Part shown: positions 10,478 to 20,753 of the stretch, in pieces
How positions within the stretch are numbered: position 1 is the stretch's first letter
How the letters are laid out: every line of letters starts with the position of its first letter
Assembly: GCF_001425705.1 (NCBI RefSeq)
Contig: NZ_LMDC01000027.1
Span: 127,515 to 191,514, forward strand
DNA length: 64,000 nucleotides
Source of the DNA: Pelomonas sp. Root1217
GTDB taxonomy: Bacteria > Pseudomonadota > Gammaproteobacteria > Burkholderiales > Burkholderiaceae_C
Reading direction: 5' to 3'
Notes under the pieces: model-generated
Databases searched by the model: none
Told to the model about the DNA's origin: nothing
What the model saw: the letters and a program-made list of their open reading frames with translations, nothing else
Translations under genes and position numbers: made by a program

Positions 10478-10496
10478 GATGAGAAGGGTTCTCATC
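10478..10496. promoter_or_regulatory. 19-bp palindrome, candidate Fur operator between fumA and fumC
   Basis: GATGAGAA (10478-10485), GGG, TTCTCATC (10489-10496) is a perfect inverted repeat of exactly Fur-box length. The TGAGAA/TTCTCA halves match known Fur boxes of the TGAGAAT-N-ATTCTCA kind; identity to the 7-1-7 consensus TGATAAT-N-ATTATCA is 10 of 14 defined positions. It lies 42 bp upstream of the fumC start and 49 bp from the fumA start. The Fur assignment is inference. Confidence 0.5.
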
Positions 10497-10538
10497 CTGG
10501 CTATGCTGAATGCCAACCCCGCCTTCGTGAGAACCGTC

Positions 10539-11930
10539 ATGAGCAGCAGTACCCGCATCGAGCACGACACCTTCGGCCCTATCGAGGTGCCGGCCGACAG
10601 GCTGTGGGGCGCTCAGACGCAGCGCTCGCTGCAGAACTTCGACATCTCCGGCGAGCGCCAGGCGCCCGAGCTGATCCGTGCGCTGGCCAAGGTCAAGCGT
10701 GCGTCGGCCGTCGTGAACCGTGGGCTGGGGCTGCAGGACCAGGCCAAGACCGAGGCCATCGTCGCCGCGGCGGACGAGGTCATCGGCGGCCTGCATGCCG
10801 ACGAGTTTCCCCTGGTCGTCTGGCAGACCGGCTCGGGCACGCAGACCAACATGAACGTCAACGAGGTGCTGGCCAACCGCGCCAGCGAGCTGCTGGGCGG
10901 CGAGCGGGGCGAGGGGCGACTGGTGCATCCCAATGACGACGTGAACCGCAGCCAGAGCAGCAACGACGTCTTCCCGACCGCCATGCATGTCGCCGCCGTG
11001 CAGGCCTTGCAGGAGCGCCTGCTGCCGCCGTTGCGCGCACTGCGCACGACGCTGCAGCAGAAGGCCGAAGCCTTCGACGACATCGTCAAGATCGGCCGCA
11101 CCCATCTGCAGGACGCGACGCCGCTGACGCTGGGGCAGGAGATCTCGGGCTGGGTGGCGCAGCTGAACCACGGTGAGCGGCATGTGCTGGCGGCTCTGCC
11201 GCATCTCTACGAACTGGCTCTGGGCGGCACGGCGGTAGGCACCGGGCTGAACGCGCCCAAGGGCTATGCCGAGCAGGTCGCCGCGGAGCTGGCGCGACTG
11301 ACGGGCCATGACTTCGTCACGGCGCCGAACAAGTTCGAGGCCATGGCCTCCTGCGACGCCCTCGTCCACGCCCACGGCGCACTGAAGACCCTCGCTGCCA
11401 GCCTGACCAAGATCGCCAACGACGTGCGCTGGCTGGCCAGCGGCCCGCGCAGCGGCATCGGCGAGATCAGCATCCCGGAGAACGAGCCGGGCTCGTCCAT
11501 CATGCCCGGCAAAGTCAACCCGACGCAGAGCGAGGCGGTGACCATGCTGGCCGCCCAGGTCATGGGCAACGACGTGGCCATCAACATTGGCGGCGCATCG
11601 GGCAACTTCGAGCTGAACGTGTTCCGGCCCATGGTCATCCACAACTTCCTGCAGAGCGTGCGGTTGCTGGCCGATGGCATGGCCAGTTTCAACAGGCACT
11701 GCGCTGTCGGCATCGAGCCCAATGAGGCGCGCATCGGCGAGCTGGTGTCGCGCTCATTGATGCTGGTGACGGCGCTGAACACCCACATCGGCTACGACAA
11801 GGCCGCGCAGATCGCCAAGAAGGCGCACAAGGAAGGGACCAGCCTGCGCGAGGCGGCGCTGGCGCTGGGCCACGTGACGGCCGAGCAGTTCGACGCGTGG
11901 GTAGTCCCCGGCCAGATGGTGGGGCGCTAG
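10539..11930 (+). CDS. fumC: Class II fumarate hydratase
   Basis: The start is the ATG at 10539 ([18 protein letters not shown]), giving 463 aa, the usual length. The aspartase/fumarase superfamily signature [11 protein letters not shown] contains the catalytic serine; other marks are [22 protein letters not shown] and [10 protein letters not shown]. This iron-free tetrameric enzyme catalyses the same fumarate-malate step as the divergent class I enzyme and stays active when iron is short or superoxide is present. The promoter region holds the Fur-like palindrome. Downstream is copy 1 of a structured dispersed repeat, then a convergent gene. Confidence 0.95.
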   Translation: MSSSTRIEHDTFGPIEVPADRLWGAQTQRSLQNFDISGERQAPELIRALAKVKRASAVVNRGLGLQDQAKTEAIVAAADEVIGGLHADEFPLVVWQTGSGTQTNMNVNEVLANRASELLGGERGEGRLVHPNDDVNRSQSSNDVFPTAMHVAAVQALQERLLPPLRALRTTLQQKAEAFDDIVKIGRTHLQDATPLTLGQEISGWVAQLNHGERHVLAALPHLYELALGGTAVGTGLNAPKGYAEQVAAELARLTGHDFVTAPNKFEAMASCDALVHAHGALKTLAASLTKIANDVRWLASGPRSGIGEISIPENEPGSSIMPGKVNPTQSEAVTMLAAQVMGNDVAINIGGASGNFELNVFRPMVIHNFLQSVRLLADGMASFNRHCAVGIEPNEARIGELVSRSLMLVTALNTHIGYDKAAQIAKKAHKEGTSLREAALALGHVTAEQFDAWVVPGQMVGR

Positions 11931-11935
11931 CAACG

Positions 11936-12074
11936 CTGCCCCTCGTCCGGTCCCGCCTCGCTGAACGCGGGCGGACCCAGCCGGTCCCCGAGGGGACGGC
12001 GATGCTCGCAGCATCAAGCCGCGAGCACATCGCCAGACGGGCCGGCTTGGGAGCGGCCCGGCGCTCGGCCCGAA
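11936..12074 (+). repeat. Structured dispersed repeat, copy 1
   Basis: This shares with 18757-18976 the blocks GCTGAACGCGGGCG, GGGGACGGCGATGCT, AGCACATCGCC and GGAGCGGCCCGGCGCTCGG, in the same order and orientation. Its central hairpin pairs GGCGATGCTCGC (11998-12009) with GCGAGC-AC-ATCGCC (12021-12034), leaving an AC bulge. Copy 2 has the same bulge but a T-A pair where this copy has C-G. It lies between the convergent 3' ends of fumC and the UPF0114 gene and may terminate or insulate transcription. Confidence 0.7.
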
Positions 12075-12094
12075 TTTCTAGCCGCCGCGATCGA

Positions 12095-12682
12095 TCAGTG
12101 CCTGTCGCCGTGGTGCGCCGGCGCAGGCAGCAGGCGGTCCGTGAAAGCGATGGCCATGGCCGACAGCAGGAAGGCGACGTGGATGATGGTCTGGTACATC
12201 AGCGTCTTCTCGGCGTAGTTGTCGGCGTTGATGAAGGTTTTCAGCAGATGGATGGAGCTGATGCCGATGATGGCCGTGGCCAGCTTGACCTTCAGCACCG
12301 AGGCGTTCACGTGGCTCAGCCACTCGGGCTGGTCGGGGTGGCCGTCGAGGTCCATGCGCGACACGAAGGTCTCGTAGCCGCCGACGATGACCATGATCAG
12401 CAGGTTGGAGATCATCACCACGTCGATCAGCCCGAGCACGACCAGCATCAGGATCGTTTCGTTGAGCTTGCCTGGAATCGCTTCGCCCTTGTAGCCAATG
12501 CTCTTGACCAGGATCTCAAGCGCGTGCTGGTCGCCGAACGCCGCCTCGATGAGGTGCACCAGTTCGGTCCAGAACTGGAAGACGTAGACCGCCTGCGCCA
12601 GGATCAGGCCCAGATAAAGCGGCAGCTGCAGCCAGCGGCTGGCGAAAATCAGGCGGGGCAGGGGGCGCAGCGGCGTAGTCAT
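12095..12682 (-). CDS. UPF0114 (YqhA-like) integral membrane protein
   Basis: The start is the ATG at 12682 with GAAGGA six bases upstream; an earlier in-frame TTG is less likely. The 195-residue protein has about four membrane helices (around LYLGLILAQAVYVFQF, ILMLVVLGLIDVVMISNLLI, KLATAIIGISSIHLL and the C-terminal YQTIIHVAFLLSAMAIAF). The conserved VMISNLLIMVIVGGYETFVSR block is the UPF0114 signature. No biochemical role is established for the family. It is convergent with fumC. Confidence 0.88.
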   Translation of the reverse strand: MTTPLRPLPRLIFASRWLQLPLYLGLILAQAVYVFQFWTELVHLIEAAFGDQHALEILVKSIGYKGEAIPGKLNETILMLVVLGLIDVVMISNLLIMVIVGGYETFVSRMDLDGHPDQPEWLSHVNASVLKVKLATAIIGISSIHLLKTFINADNYAEKTLMYQTIIHVAFLLSAMAIAFTDRLLPAPAHHGDRH

Positions 12683-12748
12683 CGAATCCTTCAGGGGCAA
12701 GATACAGCGGGCGGATTCTAGGGAAGCCCCTGTGGCGGCCCCCGATCA

Positions 12749-13395
12749 GTGTCGGGCCAGTGCCTTTTCCAGCTTCACCAGGGGCAGCTTGGAGTAGGCC
12801 GCAACGTCGGGCTGGCCTTGAAGGCCTGGCGAGCCTGGACTGCCAACGCGAGGGCGCCGGGCGACGAGTTTGTCGCGCCCAGCCGCGCCGCGCCGGACCG
12901 CACCGTGGACTTCGAATCCGCCGTGCTGCCGCCCAACGAGGCCGTGTCCGATCAGTTTCTGGATCAGGGCTTGAAGTTCGATTCCGCTTTCGCCAATGCC
13001 GACATGGACCCCACGTTTGCCCACATCAGTGGCAACCGCGTGGGCAACTTTCGGTCGCATGTGGGTTACCGGGCCGACTTCGCGATCCATTTCGTCAACC
13101 CCGTTTCGGCCACGGCCTTCGCGATGGTGACGGCCAACGGCGGCGTCTCGACGTTTGATGCCTACCTCCATGGCGGCTTGATTGAATCCGCCACCGCGGC
13201 CTCGTCTACGGCTTTCGCGGCATCGTCTTTGACGAACTGAGGATTCATACCAACACCGAAGATCGCGCGCTGATCATCGACAACCTGCAATTCATCAATG
13301 CGCCGGTGCCCGAACCGGCGAACGCGGGCCTGCTGCTGGCCGGCCTGGGCCTGCTGACTTGGCTGAAGCGCCGGCCGCGCGCCGAGCCGCGCTAA
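12749..13395 (+). pseudogene. Broken PEP-CTERM protein gene (5' truncated, frameshifted)
   Basis: From about 12890 the frame reads TVDFESAVLPPNEAV and FAHISGNRVGNF, then FVNPVSATAFAMVTANGG. This is the body of an exported PEP-CTERM protein. The same protein continues in another frame from about 13200 (VYGFRGIVFDELRIHTNTED, then IIDNLQF) and ends in the sorting tail VPEPANAGLLLAGLG, a hydrophobic stretch and KRR, with a TAA at 13393. A frameshift near 13190-13205 therefore separates the body from its tail. No signal peptide is found upstream; the codons before 12890 do not look like one. A sequencing error could explain the frameshift, but not the missing 5' end. Confidence 0.75.
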
Positions 13396-13489
13396 GCTTG
13401 CGCCGCGGGGCGTAGAGCCGAGAGTAAGGGCTTCGTCAGTGACTCCTCGCACAGTGCGCGCCAGGCAGCCAGAACGAGGAGACACACCG

Positions 13490-15451
<1,962 letters not shown>

Positions 15452-15547
15452 ACTGGACCGGTTGCTCTAGGCCGCGCGAAGCGCGGTCGGCGCGGCCGAT
15501 GGGCTGGGTTTGGGGATTGCTCATGTGGCTTGCCCGTGAGCGGTCAC

Positions 15548-15589
15548 CAGAACCCGGCCATCCTGGAGCAGCTCGGTCAGGCTTACTGA
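15548..15589 (+). pseudogene. Relic of a second acetyl-CoA synthetase 3' end
   Basis: Fourteen codons read [13 protein letters not shown] and a stop, the same as the acsA C-terminus [13 protein letters not shown] apart from the first residue. The DNA differs at third positions and at one leucine first position (GCG/GCC, TTG/CTG, CTG/CTC) and in the stop (TAG/TGA), so all changes after the first codon are synonymous. That pattern indicates a formerly translated paralogous copy rather than a fresh duplication. Nothing else of the second gene is visible upstream. Confidence 0.7.
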
Positions 15590-15692
15590 CTCAGCCAGCT
15601 CAAGCCACCTCCCGCGAGCCGGGGGGGCGGCCTCCGCAAGGCGCGGGACGAATCCCGATATCGGCGCATCCGGGCCGTTTCCATTGCCAAAC

Positions 15693-15724
15693 AAGGGATG
15701 GCCCTGTCCATCCCTTTTCGTTTT
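15693..15724 (+). terminator. Rho-independent terminator after the acsA region
   Basis: AAGGGATG (15693-15700) pairs perfectly with CATCCCTT (15709-15716) across an 8-base loop, and is followed by TTCGTTTT. It would stop transcripts coming through acsA and the acs relic before the PEP-CTERM gene at 15755. The rest of 15452-15754 has a GC-rich hairpin (CCGCGC-GAA-GCGCGG at about 15472) and no gene. Confidence 0.75.
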
Positions 15725-15754
15725 CATGGCTTCGCCCAGTACTGGAGCCGTGCC

Positions 15755-16642
15755 ATGTCGACCTCTGTTCGGATCTCCCTTGTTGTCGCGCTGCTGACTG
15801 CGAGTGCGCTTGCCCCCAGCCACGCGGCGGTCAGCGGCCGGTTGCACATCAACAGTGGCAGCAGCTTCCAGACGCTCGGCCTGTTGCCGGACAAGGTCTT
15901 CGCCTTCCACGATGAGTCGGACCCCGCGCAGTCGCTGTTCTTCCAGCAGACCTTCAACAACACCCAGAGCCCGCCCCAGATCGTCTACGGGCGCATGGCC
16001 AACGCGAAGATGGATGGCAGCGAGGGCGTGCTGTCGGCTTATGTGGATGCCGAGCTCGACGGTATACCGCCGCGCTTCGACCCGGCGCTTGGCATCTATG
16101 TGGAGGCCAAGCTGAATGGGCAGGACTACCTCACCGTCAAGTCGAGCGTATTGCCGAACGGCACGCTCACGCCGTTGACCTTCGACCTGGGCGTCCAGGG
16201 CAATGGGCGCGTCTTTGCGAACCTGGCGGTGGCCCAAGTGCTCAACAACGGCGCGCAGTCCGGCAAGCTGTCTTTGAGCTACAACGACCCCGGCAATGGC
16301 GCCGTCACGGCCAGCCCGCATGGCAGCTTCATGGCCGCGGTGGGAGCCACCTATTCGATCTCATATTCGCTGACGGCCTCGGCTGGCCTCAGCATCTTTG
16401 GCCTGAGCAGCGCCAATCCGGTGAAGTTCCTGGTGTCGGACTACTTCCACACCGCGCATTTCTACGCCAGCCCCGACGACGCCCTCGTCGAGTTGCAGTC
16501 GCTCAGCGGCCACGACTACACCCAGCCTGTGCCGGAACCGGCCAGCGCCTTGCTGCTGCTCGCCGGCCTGGGCCTGGCGGCGCTGGCCCGCCGCCGCCAT
16601 GGCTCTGGCGTCAGGCGCGTTGCCGACGATTGCGTCCCTTGA
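15755..16642 (+). CDS. PEP-CTERM sorting-domain protein
   Basis: I choose the ATG at 15755 (MSTSVRISLVVALLTASALAPSHA), which starts directly at a signal peptide with cleavage near AAV. The 295-residue exported protein has a beta-rich body (LNGQDYLTVKSSVLPNG, SYSISYSLTASAG) of unknown function. It ends in a PEP-CTERM signal: VPEPASALLLLAG, a hydrophobic helix and a basic RRR cluster. Such proteins are processed by an exosortase and linked to extracellular polymer or biofilm matrix. The exosortase gene is not in the window. Its last 32 bp overlap the convergent phytase-like gene. Confidence 0.85.
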   Translation: MSTSVRISLVVALLTASALAPSHAAVSGRLHINSGSSFQTLGLLPDKVFAFHDESDPAQSLFFQQTFNNTQSPPQIVYGRMANAKMDGSEGVLSAYVDAELDGIPPRFDPALGIYVEAKLNGQDYLTVKSSVLPNGTLTPLTFDLGVQGNGRVFANLAVAQVLNNGAQSGKLSLSYNDPGNGAVTASPHGSFMAAVGATYSISYSLTASAGLSIFGLSSANPVKFLVSDYFHTAHFYASPDDALVELQSLSGHDYTQPVPEPASALLLLAGLGLAALARRRHGSGVRRVADDCVP

Positions 16643-17987
16643 AGCCGATCAGCGCCAGCCCGCCCAACAGCAACGCATAGCTGCCCGGCTCCGGCACGGC
16701 CGACACATTGAGCGCCTGATCGAGGTGAATCTTCAGGAACTCGGTGTTGTCCGACCCCAGGTTGCGGCCGCCTGTGCCGGGGTAGTTGTTGTCATTGGCG
16801 ACCAGCAGAGTGTGAGCGTCCAGGATGAGCACGCTCTCGATGGTCGTGAACGGGAAGGTGAAGGCGATGCTGCCGTCGCCGTTCAGGTCGTTCGGATCGG
16901 CGATGTCCATCAGATTGACCATCTCCTTCTTGACGAGGTTGCCGCTGCCGTCGACCTGGTTCAGGTCAACCGTGAAGATCTTCTTGAACGGCGTGCCGCT
17001 GGTGGCGGTGGCGCCATTGCGCTCTATGATGAGGAACTCGTGGTCGTTGATGGCGGTCATGTCGCCGATATTGGTGCCGGCGCCGTCGAGCCTGTAGTTC
17101 CATTGCTGGCCGGTATAAGCCTCGGTGTTGACGTCGAAGGCGTTGATGCGCAGCGTCTTGGCCGGGTCGCCGGTGACCGTGCCTTCCAGCAGCGTGTAGA
17201 GGCGGTCGCCATTCGGGTTGATGGCCATGCCTTCGAAGCCGTTGGAGCGGCCCAGGGTGGCGCTGAGCGTGCCGTTGATGACGGCCTCGTTCTGCGGCGA
17301 GGCCACGCCGAGCATGCCGATCTCGCGGCGCAGCACCTCGCCCTTGGCATTGGTCTTGACCAGGTAGGGGCCGAACTCGTCGCCAAACCACAGGTTGCCG
17401 TTCTTGTCCTTGCGCACCGACTCGATGTCGAGGTCGGCGCCGGTCAGCTGGCGGCCGCTGCGGATGCTGGAGGCGACCAGCGGGTTGCCGGCGGTGTTGT
17501 AGTAGCGCGTGTAGTCGGCCTGGATCTTCAGCGACAGCAACTGGTTTGGATCGGAAAGCGTGACGTAGCTGCCAGACGTGAAGCCGCCCATGCTGGCGCC
17601 GCTGTTGAAGTTGGCGGCCGAGACCGTGCCCGTGCCGCCGGTGGCCGTCTTGAAGTTGGGCGTGACGGCGTACATGCGCAGCAGCGCGTCGGCCGAGTTT
17701 TCCTTGGTGCCGAAGCCGTTGTCGGGCATGAAGAGGTAGGTGCCCGCCGTCGGGCCGGCCAGCACGGCGGAGAAGCCCTGCACGGATTGCTTGTCCAGCA
17801 GGGGCAGGGGGTTGCCGCCGGCGCCGCTGGCGAACTGGCCGGTGGTCGGGCCTTCGGCGAAGGTGTTGGCCGGCATCAAGGCCCAGCCTTCCAGCGCGGC
17901 CGAGGCGGCTTCGGCTGTGCTGGCAGCGAGCAGGGCAAGGACGGCCGTCGCGACTGCGGCGGGCTTCAGTGGACGAGTGGAGTTCAT
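16611..17987 (-). CDS. Phytase-like esterase domain protein with PEP-CTERM tail
   Basis: The open frame extends to 18218, but the signal peptide MNSTRPLKPAAVATAVLALLAAS starts at the ATG at 17987, giving 458 aa. The body is the esterase-like domain of the phytase family, a beta-propeller: GTYLFMPDNGFGTKENSADAL, GNLWFGDEFGPYLVK, NGFEGMAINPNGDRLY, INDHEFLIIERN. The end AVPEPGSYALLLGGLALIGF plus a basic cluster is a second PEP-CTERM signal. It is probably an exported phosphoesterase, but the substrate is not known. It is convergent with and overlaps the neighbouring PEP-CTERM gene. Confidence 0.87.
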   Translation of the reverse strand: MNSTRPLKPAAVATAVLALLAASTAEAASAALEGWALMPANTFAEGPTTGQFASGAGGNPLPLLDKQSVQGFSAVLAGPTAGTYLFMPDNGFGTKENSADALLRMYAVTPNFKTATGGTGTVSAANFNSGASMGGFTSGSYVTLSDPNQLLSLKIQADYTRYYNTAGNPLVASSIRSGRQLTGADLDIESVRKDKNGNLWFGDEFGPYLVKTNAKGEVLRREIGMLGVASPQNEAVINGTLSATLGRSNGFEGMAINPNGDRLYTLLEGTVTGDPAKTLRINAFDVNTEAYTGQQWNYRLDGAGTNIGDMTAINDHEFLIIERNGATATSGTPFKKIFTVDLNQVDGSGNLVKKEMVNLMDIADPNDLNGDGSIAFTFPFTTIESVLILDAHTLLVANDNNYPGTGGRNLGSDNTEFLKIHLDQALNVSAVPEPGSYALLLGGLALIGFKGRNRRQRA

Positions 17988-18091
17988 GGGCAATGCCGTG
18001 GCTGCGCGCAGAACAGCCTGCGCGGCGCGGATTCTTGGCAGCCGCCGTGACGCGCCGGTGACGCGTCGCAGCACCGTCCCCGGAAAGCAGA

Positions 18092-18111
18092 ACAGGCCCC
18101 GCAGGGCCTGT
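18092..18111 (-). terminator. Terminator-like hairpin after the cytochrome c gene
   Basis: ACAGGCCC (18092-18099) and GGGCCTGT (18104-18111) pair perfectly across a 4-base loop. It lies about 20 bp beyond the cytochrome c stop on the minus strand. The T tract that follows in that direction is weak (TCTGCTTT), so confidence is moderate. Confidence 0.55.
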
Positions 18112-18130
18112 TTTGAAAAGGATGGCGGCC

Positions 18131-18433
18131 TTACTTGACCGTCAGCACCCACTTGGCCAGCGTCTCGGCCTCGGCCGGGCTGACCTGGGTGTTGGCTGGC
18201 ATGGGCACGGGGCCCCACACGCCAGAGCCGCCCTTCTGGATTTTCTCGGCGAGCTTCTTGTAAGCGTCCTTGTCCTTGGCGTACTTGGCCGCCACGTCCT
18301 TGTAGGCGGGGCCGACGAGCTTTTTGTCCAGCGCGTGGCAGGCCATGCAGTTCTTTTTCTGCGCCAGCTCCTGGTTGGCGAAGGCCGCGGGGGCGACGAC
18401 GAGGGCAAAGCTGAGGATCAGGGCTTTCTTCAT
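18131..18433 (-). CDS. Periplasmic class I cytochrome c (c551/c552 type)
   Basis: A 100-residue protein with a signal peptide (MKKALILSFALVVAPAAFA) and one heme-binding motif CMACH at about residues 29-33. The distal ligand is the methionine in VPMPANTQVSP. Length and motif spacing match the small c551/c552 electron carriers that shuttle electrons to terminal oxidases or nitrite reductase. It stands alone, followed by a hairpin. Its start is 59 bp from the divergent small Trp-rich gene. Confidence 0.92.
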   Translation of the reverse strand: MKKALILSFALVVAPAAFANQELAQKKNCMACHALDKKLVGPAYKDVAAKYAKDKDAYKKLAEKIQKGGSGVWGPVPMPANTQVSPAEAETLAKWVLTVK

Positions 18434-18492
18434 GCGAACCTTTCGGGACGTTGGACTACAGTGGTTGCAAAGATACCTGAAGGAGAGCCCGC

Positions 18493-18753
18493 ATGGGTTT
18501 CGTGTTGATCGGCGTGCTCTTGATCGTGCTGCGGCTGGGCGGCTGGGTGCAGTTCCACAAGGATGACTTCTGGGCCTGGATCATCGTACTGTCGCCCTTT
18601 GTGCTGGCCGCGGTCTGGTGGACTTGGGCGGACTCCAGCGGACTGACGCAGAAGAAGGCCATGAACGCGCTGGACGCCAAGAAGGCCGCCCGGCGCGAGC
18701 AGCTCATGGAGGGGCTGGGGCAGGGCAAGCCTGGGGGGAAGAAGAAGCGCTGA
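18493..18753 (+). CDS. Small Trp-rich membrane protein (TIGR04438 type)
   Basis: An 86-residue protein with two hydrophobic segments (GFVLIGVLLIVLRLGG; WIIVLSPFVLAAVWWTW) rich in tryptophan, followed by a basic tail with KKAMNALDAKKAARRE and a Lys-rich end. This matches the TIGR04438 small Trp-rich family that is common in Burkholderiales and of unknown function. The ATG at 18493 is preceded by AAGGAGA. Downstream is copy 2 of the structured dispersed repeat. Confidence 0.85.
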   Translation: MGFVLIGVLLIVLRLGGWVQFHKDDFWAWIIVLSPFVLAAVWWTWADSSGLTQKKAMNALDAKKAARREQLMEGLGQGKPGGKKKR

Positions 18754-18756
18754 GTG

Positions 18757-18976
18757 CCCCTCGCCCAGCCTCGTTCCGCTGAACGCGGGCGAGCCTGGTC
18801 GGTCTTGCAGACCGCGCAGCCGACGGAGCGGCTGCTCTTCGGCAGGCACGACAAGTCCACAGGACTTGCCGTGTCCGGCCTCAGCCCCCCCCGGGGGACG
18901 GCGATGCTTGCCGGATTGACCGGCAAGCACATCGCCCTGACGGGCCGGCTAGGGAGCGGCCCGGCGCTCGGCCCGG
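18757..18976 (+). repeat. Structured dispersed repeat, copy 2
   Basis: Same element as 11936-12074, here with an insertion of about 80 bp that carries its own hairpin (CAAGTCC-ACA-GGACTTG). The central hairpin pairs GGCGATGCTTGCCGG with CCGGCAAGC-AC-ATCGCC (18899-18937), longer than in copy 1. Again it lies between convergent genes, here the Trp-rich gene and ilvD. Confidence 0.7.
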
Positions 18977-18982
18977 AACCCC

Positions 18983-20662
18983 TCACTCAAACTTATCCAA
19001 AACCGCGCCCGAACTCGCGCTGGAAGCATTCTTGGCAAACTTGGCCAGCACCCCCCGCGTGTAACGCGGCTTCGGCTGCACCCAGGCCGCGCGGCGCCTG
19101 GCCAGTTCGTCGTCTGCAACGTTCAGATTCAGCAGCAGCTGATGGGCGTCGATGGTGATGGAGTCGCCCTCCTGCACCAGCGCGATGACGCCGCCTTCAT
19201 AGGCCTCCGGCGCCACATGGCCCACCACCATGCCCCAGGTGCCGCCCGAGAAGCGGCCGTCGGTGATGAGGCCGACGCTCTCGCCCAGGCCCTGGCCGAT
19301 CAGCGCGCCGGTGGGGGCCAGCATCTCCGGCATGCCGGGGCCGCCCTTGGGGCCGAGGTAGCGCAGCACCATGACGTCGCCTGCCTTGATCTTCTCGGCC
19401 ATGATGGCCGCCAGCGCCGACTGCTCGTCGTCGAAGACGCGCGCCGGCCCGGTGATGACGGGGTTCTTCAGGCCGGTGATCTTGGCGACGCAGCCTTCCG
19501 GGCTCAGGTTGCCTTTCAGGATGGCCAGGTGGCCCTCGGCATAGATGGGCTTGGCGACCGGCTGGATGACGTCCTGGTCGGCGCTCAGGGCCGGCACGTC
19601 GGCCAGGTTCTCGGCCACGGTCTTGCCGGTGATGGTGATGCAGTCGCCATGCAGCAGGCCGGCGGTCAGCAGTTCCTTCATGACGGCGGGCACGCCGCCG
19701 GCCTTGTGCAGGTCCACGGCCAGGTATTTGCCGCTGGGCTTCAAGTTGCACAGCACCGGGATCTTCTTGCGCATGCGTTCGAAGTCGTCGATGGTCCAGT
19801 CCACCTCGGCCGCGTGCGCAATGGCCAGGAAGTGCAGCACCGCGTTCGTCGAGCCGCCCGTGGCCATGATGACGGCAACGGCGTTCTCTATTGACTTCTT
19901 GGTGACGATGTCGCGCGGCTTCAGGTCGGCCTTGACGGCCTCGACGAGGCAGTTGGCGGCCAGCTTGACGTTCTCGACGACTTCATCCTCGACGTTGGAC
20001 ATGCTCGACGAGTAGGGCAGGCTCATGCCCAGGGCCTCGAAGGCCGAGCTCATGGTGTTGGCCGTGTACATGCCGCCGCAGGAGCCGCTGCCGGGGATGG
20101 CGCGCTTCTCGATCTGGCAGAAGTCTTCCTCGCTCATCTTGCCGGCGCTGAACTGGCCGACCGCTTCGAACACCGAAACGATATTGAGGTCCTGGCCCTT
20201 GTAGTGGCCGGGCTTGATGGTGCCGCCGTAGATGTAGATGGCCGGCACATTGGCGCGCAGCATGCCCATCATGCCGCCGGGCATGTTCTTGTCGCAGCCG
20301 CCGATGACCATGACGCCGTCCAGCCACTGGCCGCCCACGCAGGTTTCGACGCAGTCGGAGATGACCTCGCGCGACACCAGCGAGTACTTCATGCCCTCGG
20401 TGCCCATGGCCATGCCGTCGGAGATGGTCGGCGTGCCGAACAACTGGGCGTTGGCGCCGGCGGCCTTCAGGCCGATGACGGCGGCGTCGGCAAGCTTTTG
20501 CAGGCCGGAGTTGCAGGGCGTGATCGTGGAGTGGCCGTTGGCGATGCCGATCATGGGCTTGCCGAAATCGCTCTCCTGATAGCCCATGCCGTAGTACATG
20601 GAACGGTTGGGCGCGCGGGCGACGCCCTCGGTGATGTTCTTGCTGCGGCGGTTGAAGCTCAT
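18983..20662 (-). CDS. ilvD: Dihydroxy-acid dehydratase
   Basis: A 559-residue enzyme beginning [28 protein letters not shown], with [18 protein letters not shown], and [14 protein letters not shown], whose cysteines are the Fe-S cluster ligands. Near the C-terminus are [13 protein letters not shown] and GHVAPEA. It dehydrates 2,3-dihydroxy-isovalerate and -methylvalerate, a late step in valine, isoleucine and leucine synthesis. An AGGAGA site lies just upstream of the ATG. It is divergent from a LysR-type regulator that may control it. Confidence 0.95.
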   Translation of the reverse strand: MSFNRRSKNITEGVARAPNRSMYYGMGYQESDFGKPMIGIANGHSTITPCNSGLQKLADAAVIGLKAAGANAQLFGTPTISDGMAMGTEGMKYSLVSREVISDCVETCVGGQWLDGVMVIGGCDKNMPGGMMGMLRANVPAIYIYGGTIKPGHYKGQDLNIVSVFEAVGQFSAGKMSEEDFCQIEKRAIPGSGSCGGMYTANTMSSAFEALGMSLPYSSSMSNVEDEVVENVKLAANCLVEAVKADLKPRDIVTKKSIENAVAVIMATGGSTNAVLHFLAIAHAAEVDWTIDDFERMRKKIPVLCNLKPSGKYLAVDLHKAGGVPAVMKELLTAGLLHGDCITITGKTVAENLADVPALSADQDVIQPVAKPIYAEGHLAILKGNLSPEGCVAKITGLKNPVITGPARVFDDEQSALAAIMAEKIKAGDVMVLRYLGPKGGPGMPEMLAPTGALIGQGLGESVGLITDGRFSGGTWGMVVGHVAPEAYEGGVIALVQEGDSITIDAHQLLLNLNVADDELARRRAAWVQPKPRYTRGVLAKFAKNASSASSGAVLDKFE

Positions 20663-20723
20663 GGCGGTCTCCTGGAGAAGCCGGCAGTTTGGCGCGCCTG
20701 TGTTTGCTTTTCAAATATATTGT

Positions 20724-20737
20724 TCAATCTGCATTGA
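20724..20737. promoter_or_regulatory. Candidate LysR binding site between ilvD and the LysR gene
   Basis: TCAAT-CTGC-ATTGA is a perfect short inverted repeat in an AT-rich stretch (20707-20745), unlike the GC-rich surroundings. It lies in the 91-bp divergent promoter region, the usual place for a LysR regulator site. The assignment is positional. Confidence 0.4.
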
Positions 20738-20753
20738 TATGCATGGTGAATCG

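Noticed and set aside
12746-12830. Minus-strand codons AAYSKLPLVKLEKALARH before a stop, next to the broken PEP-CTERM gene
   Set aside because: It could be the 3' end of a lost minus-strand gene, but only about 20 codons look plausible and the rest of the frame is antisense to the PEP-CTERM remnant.
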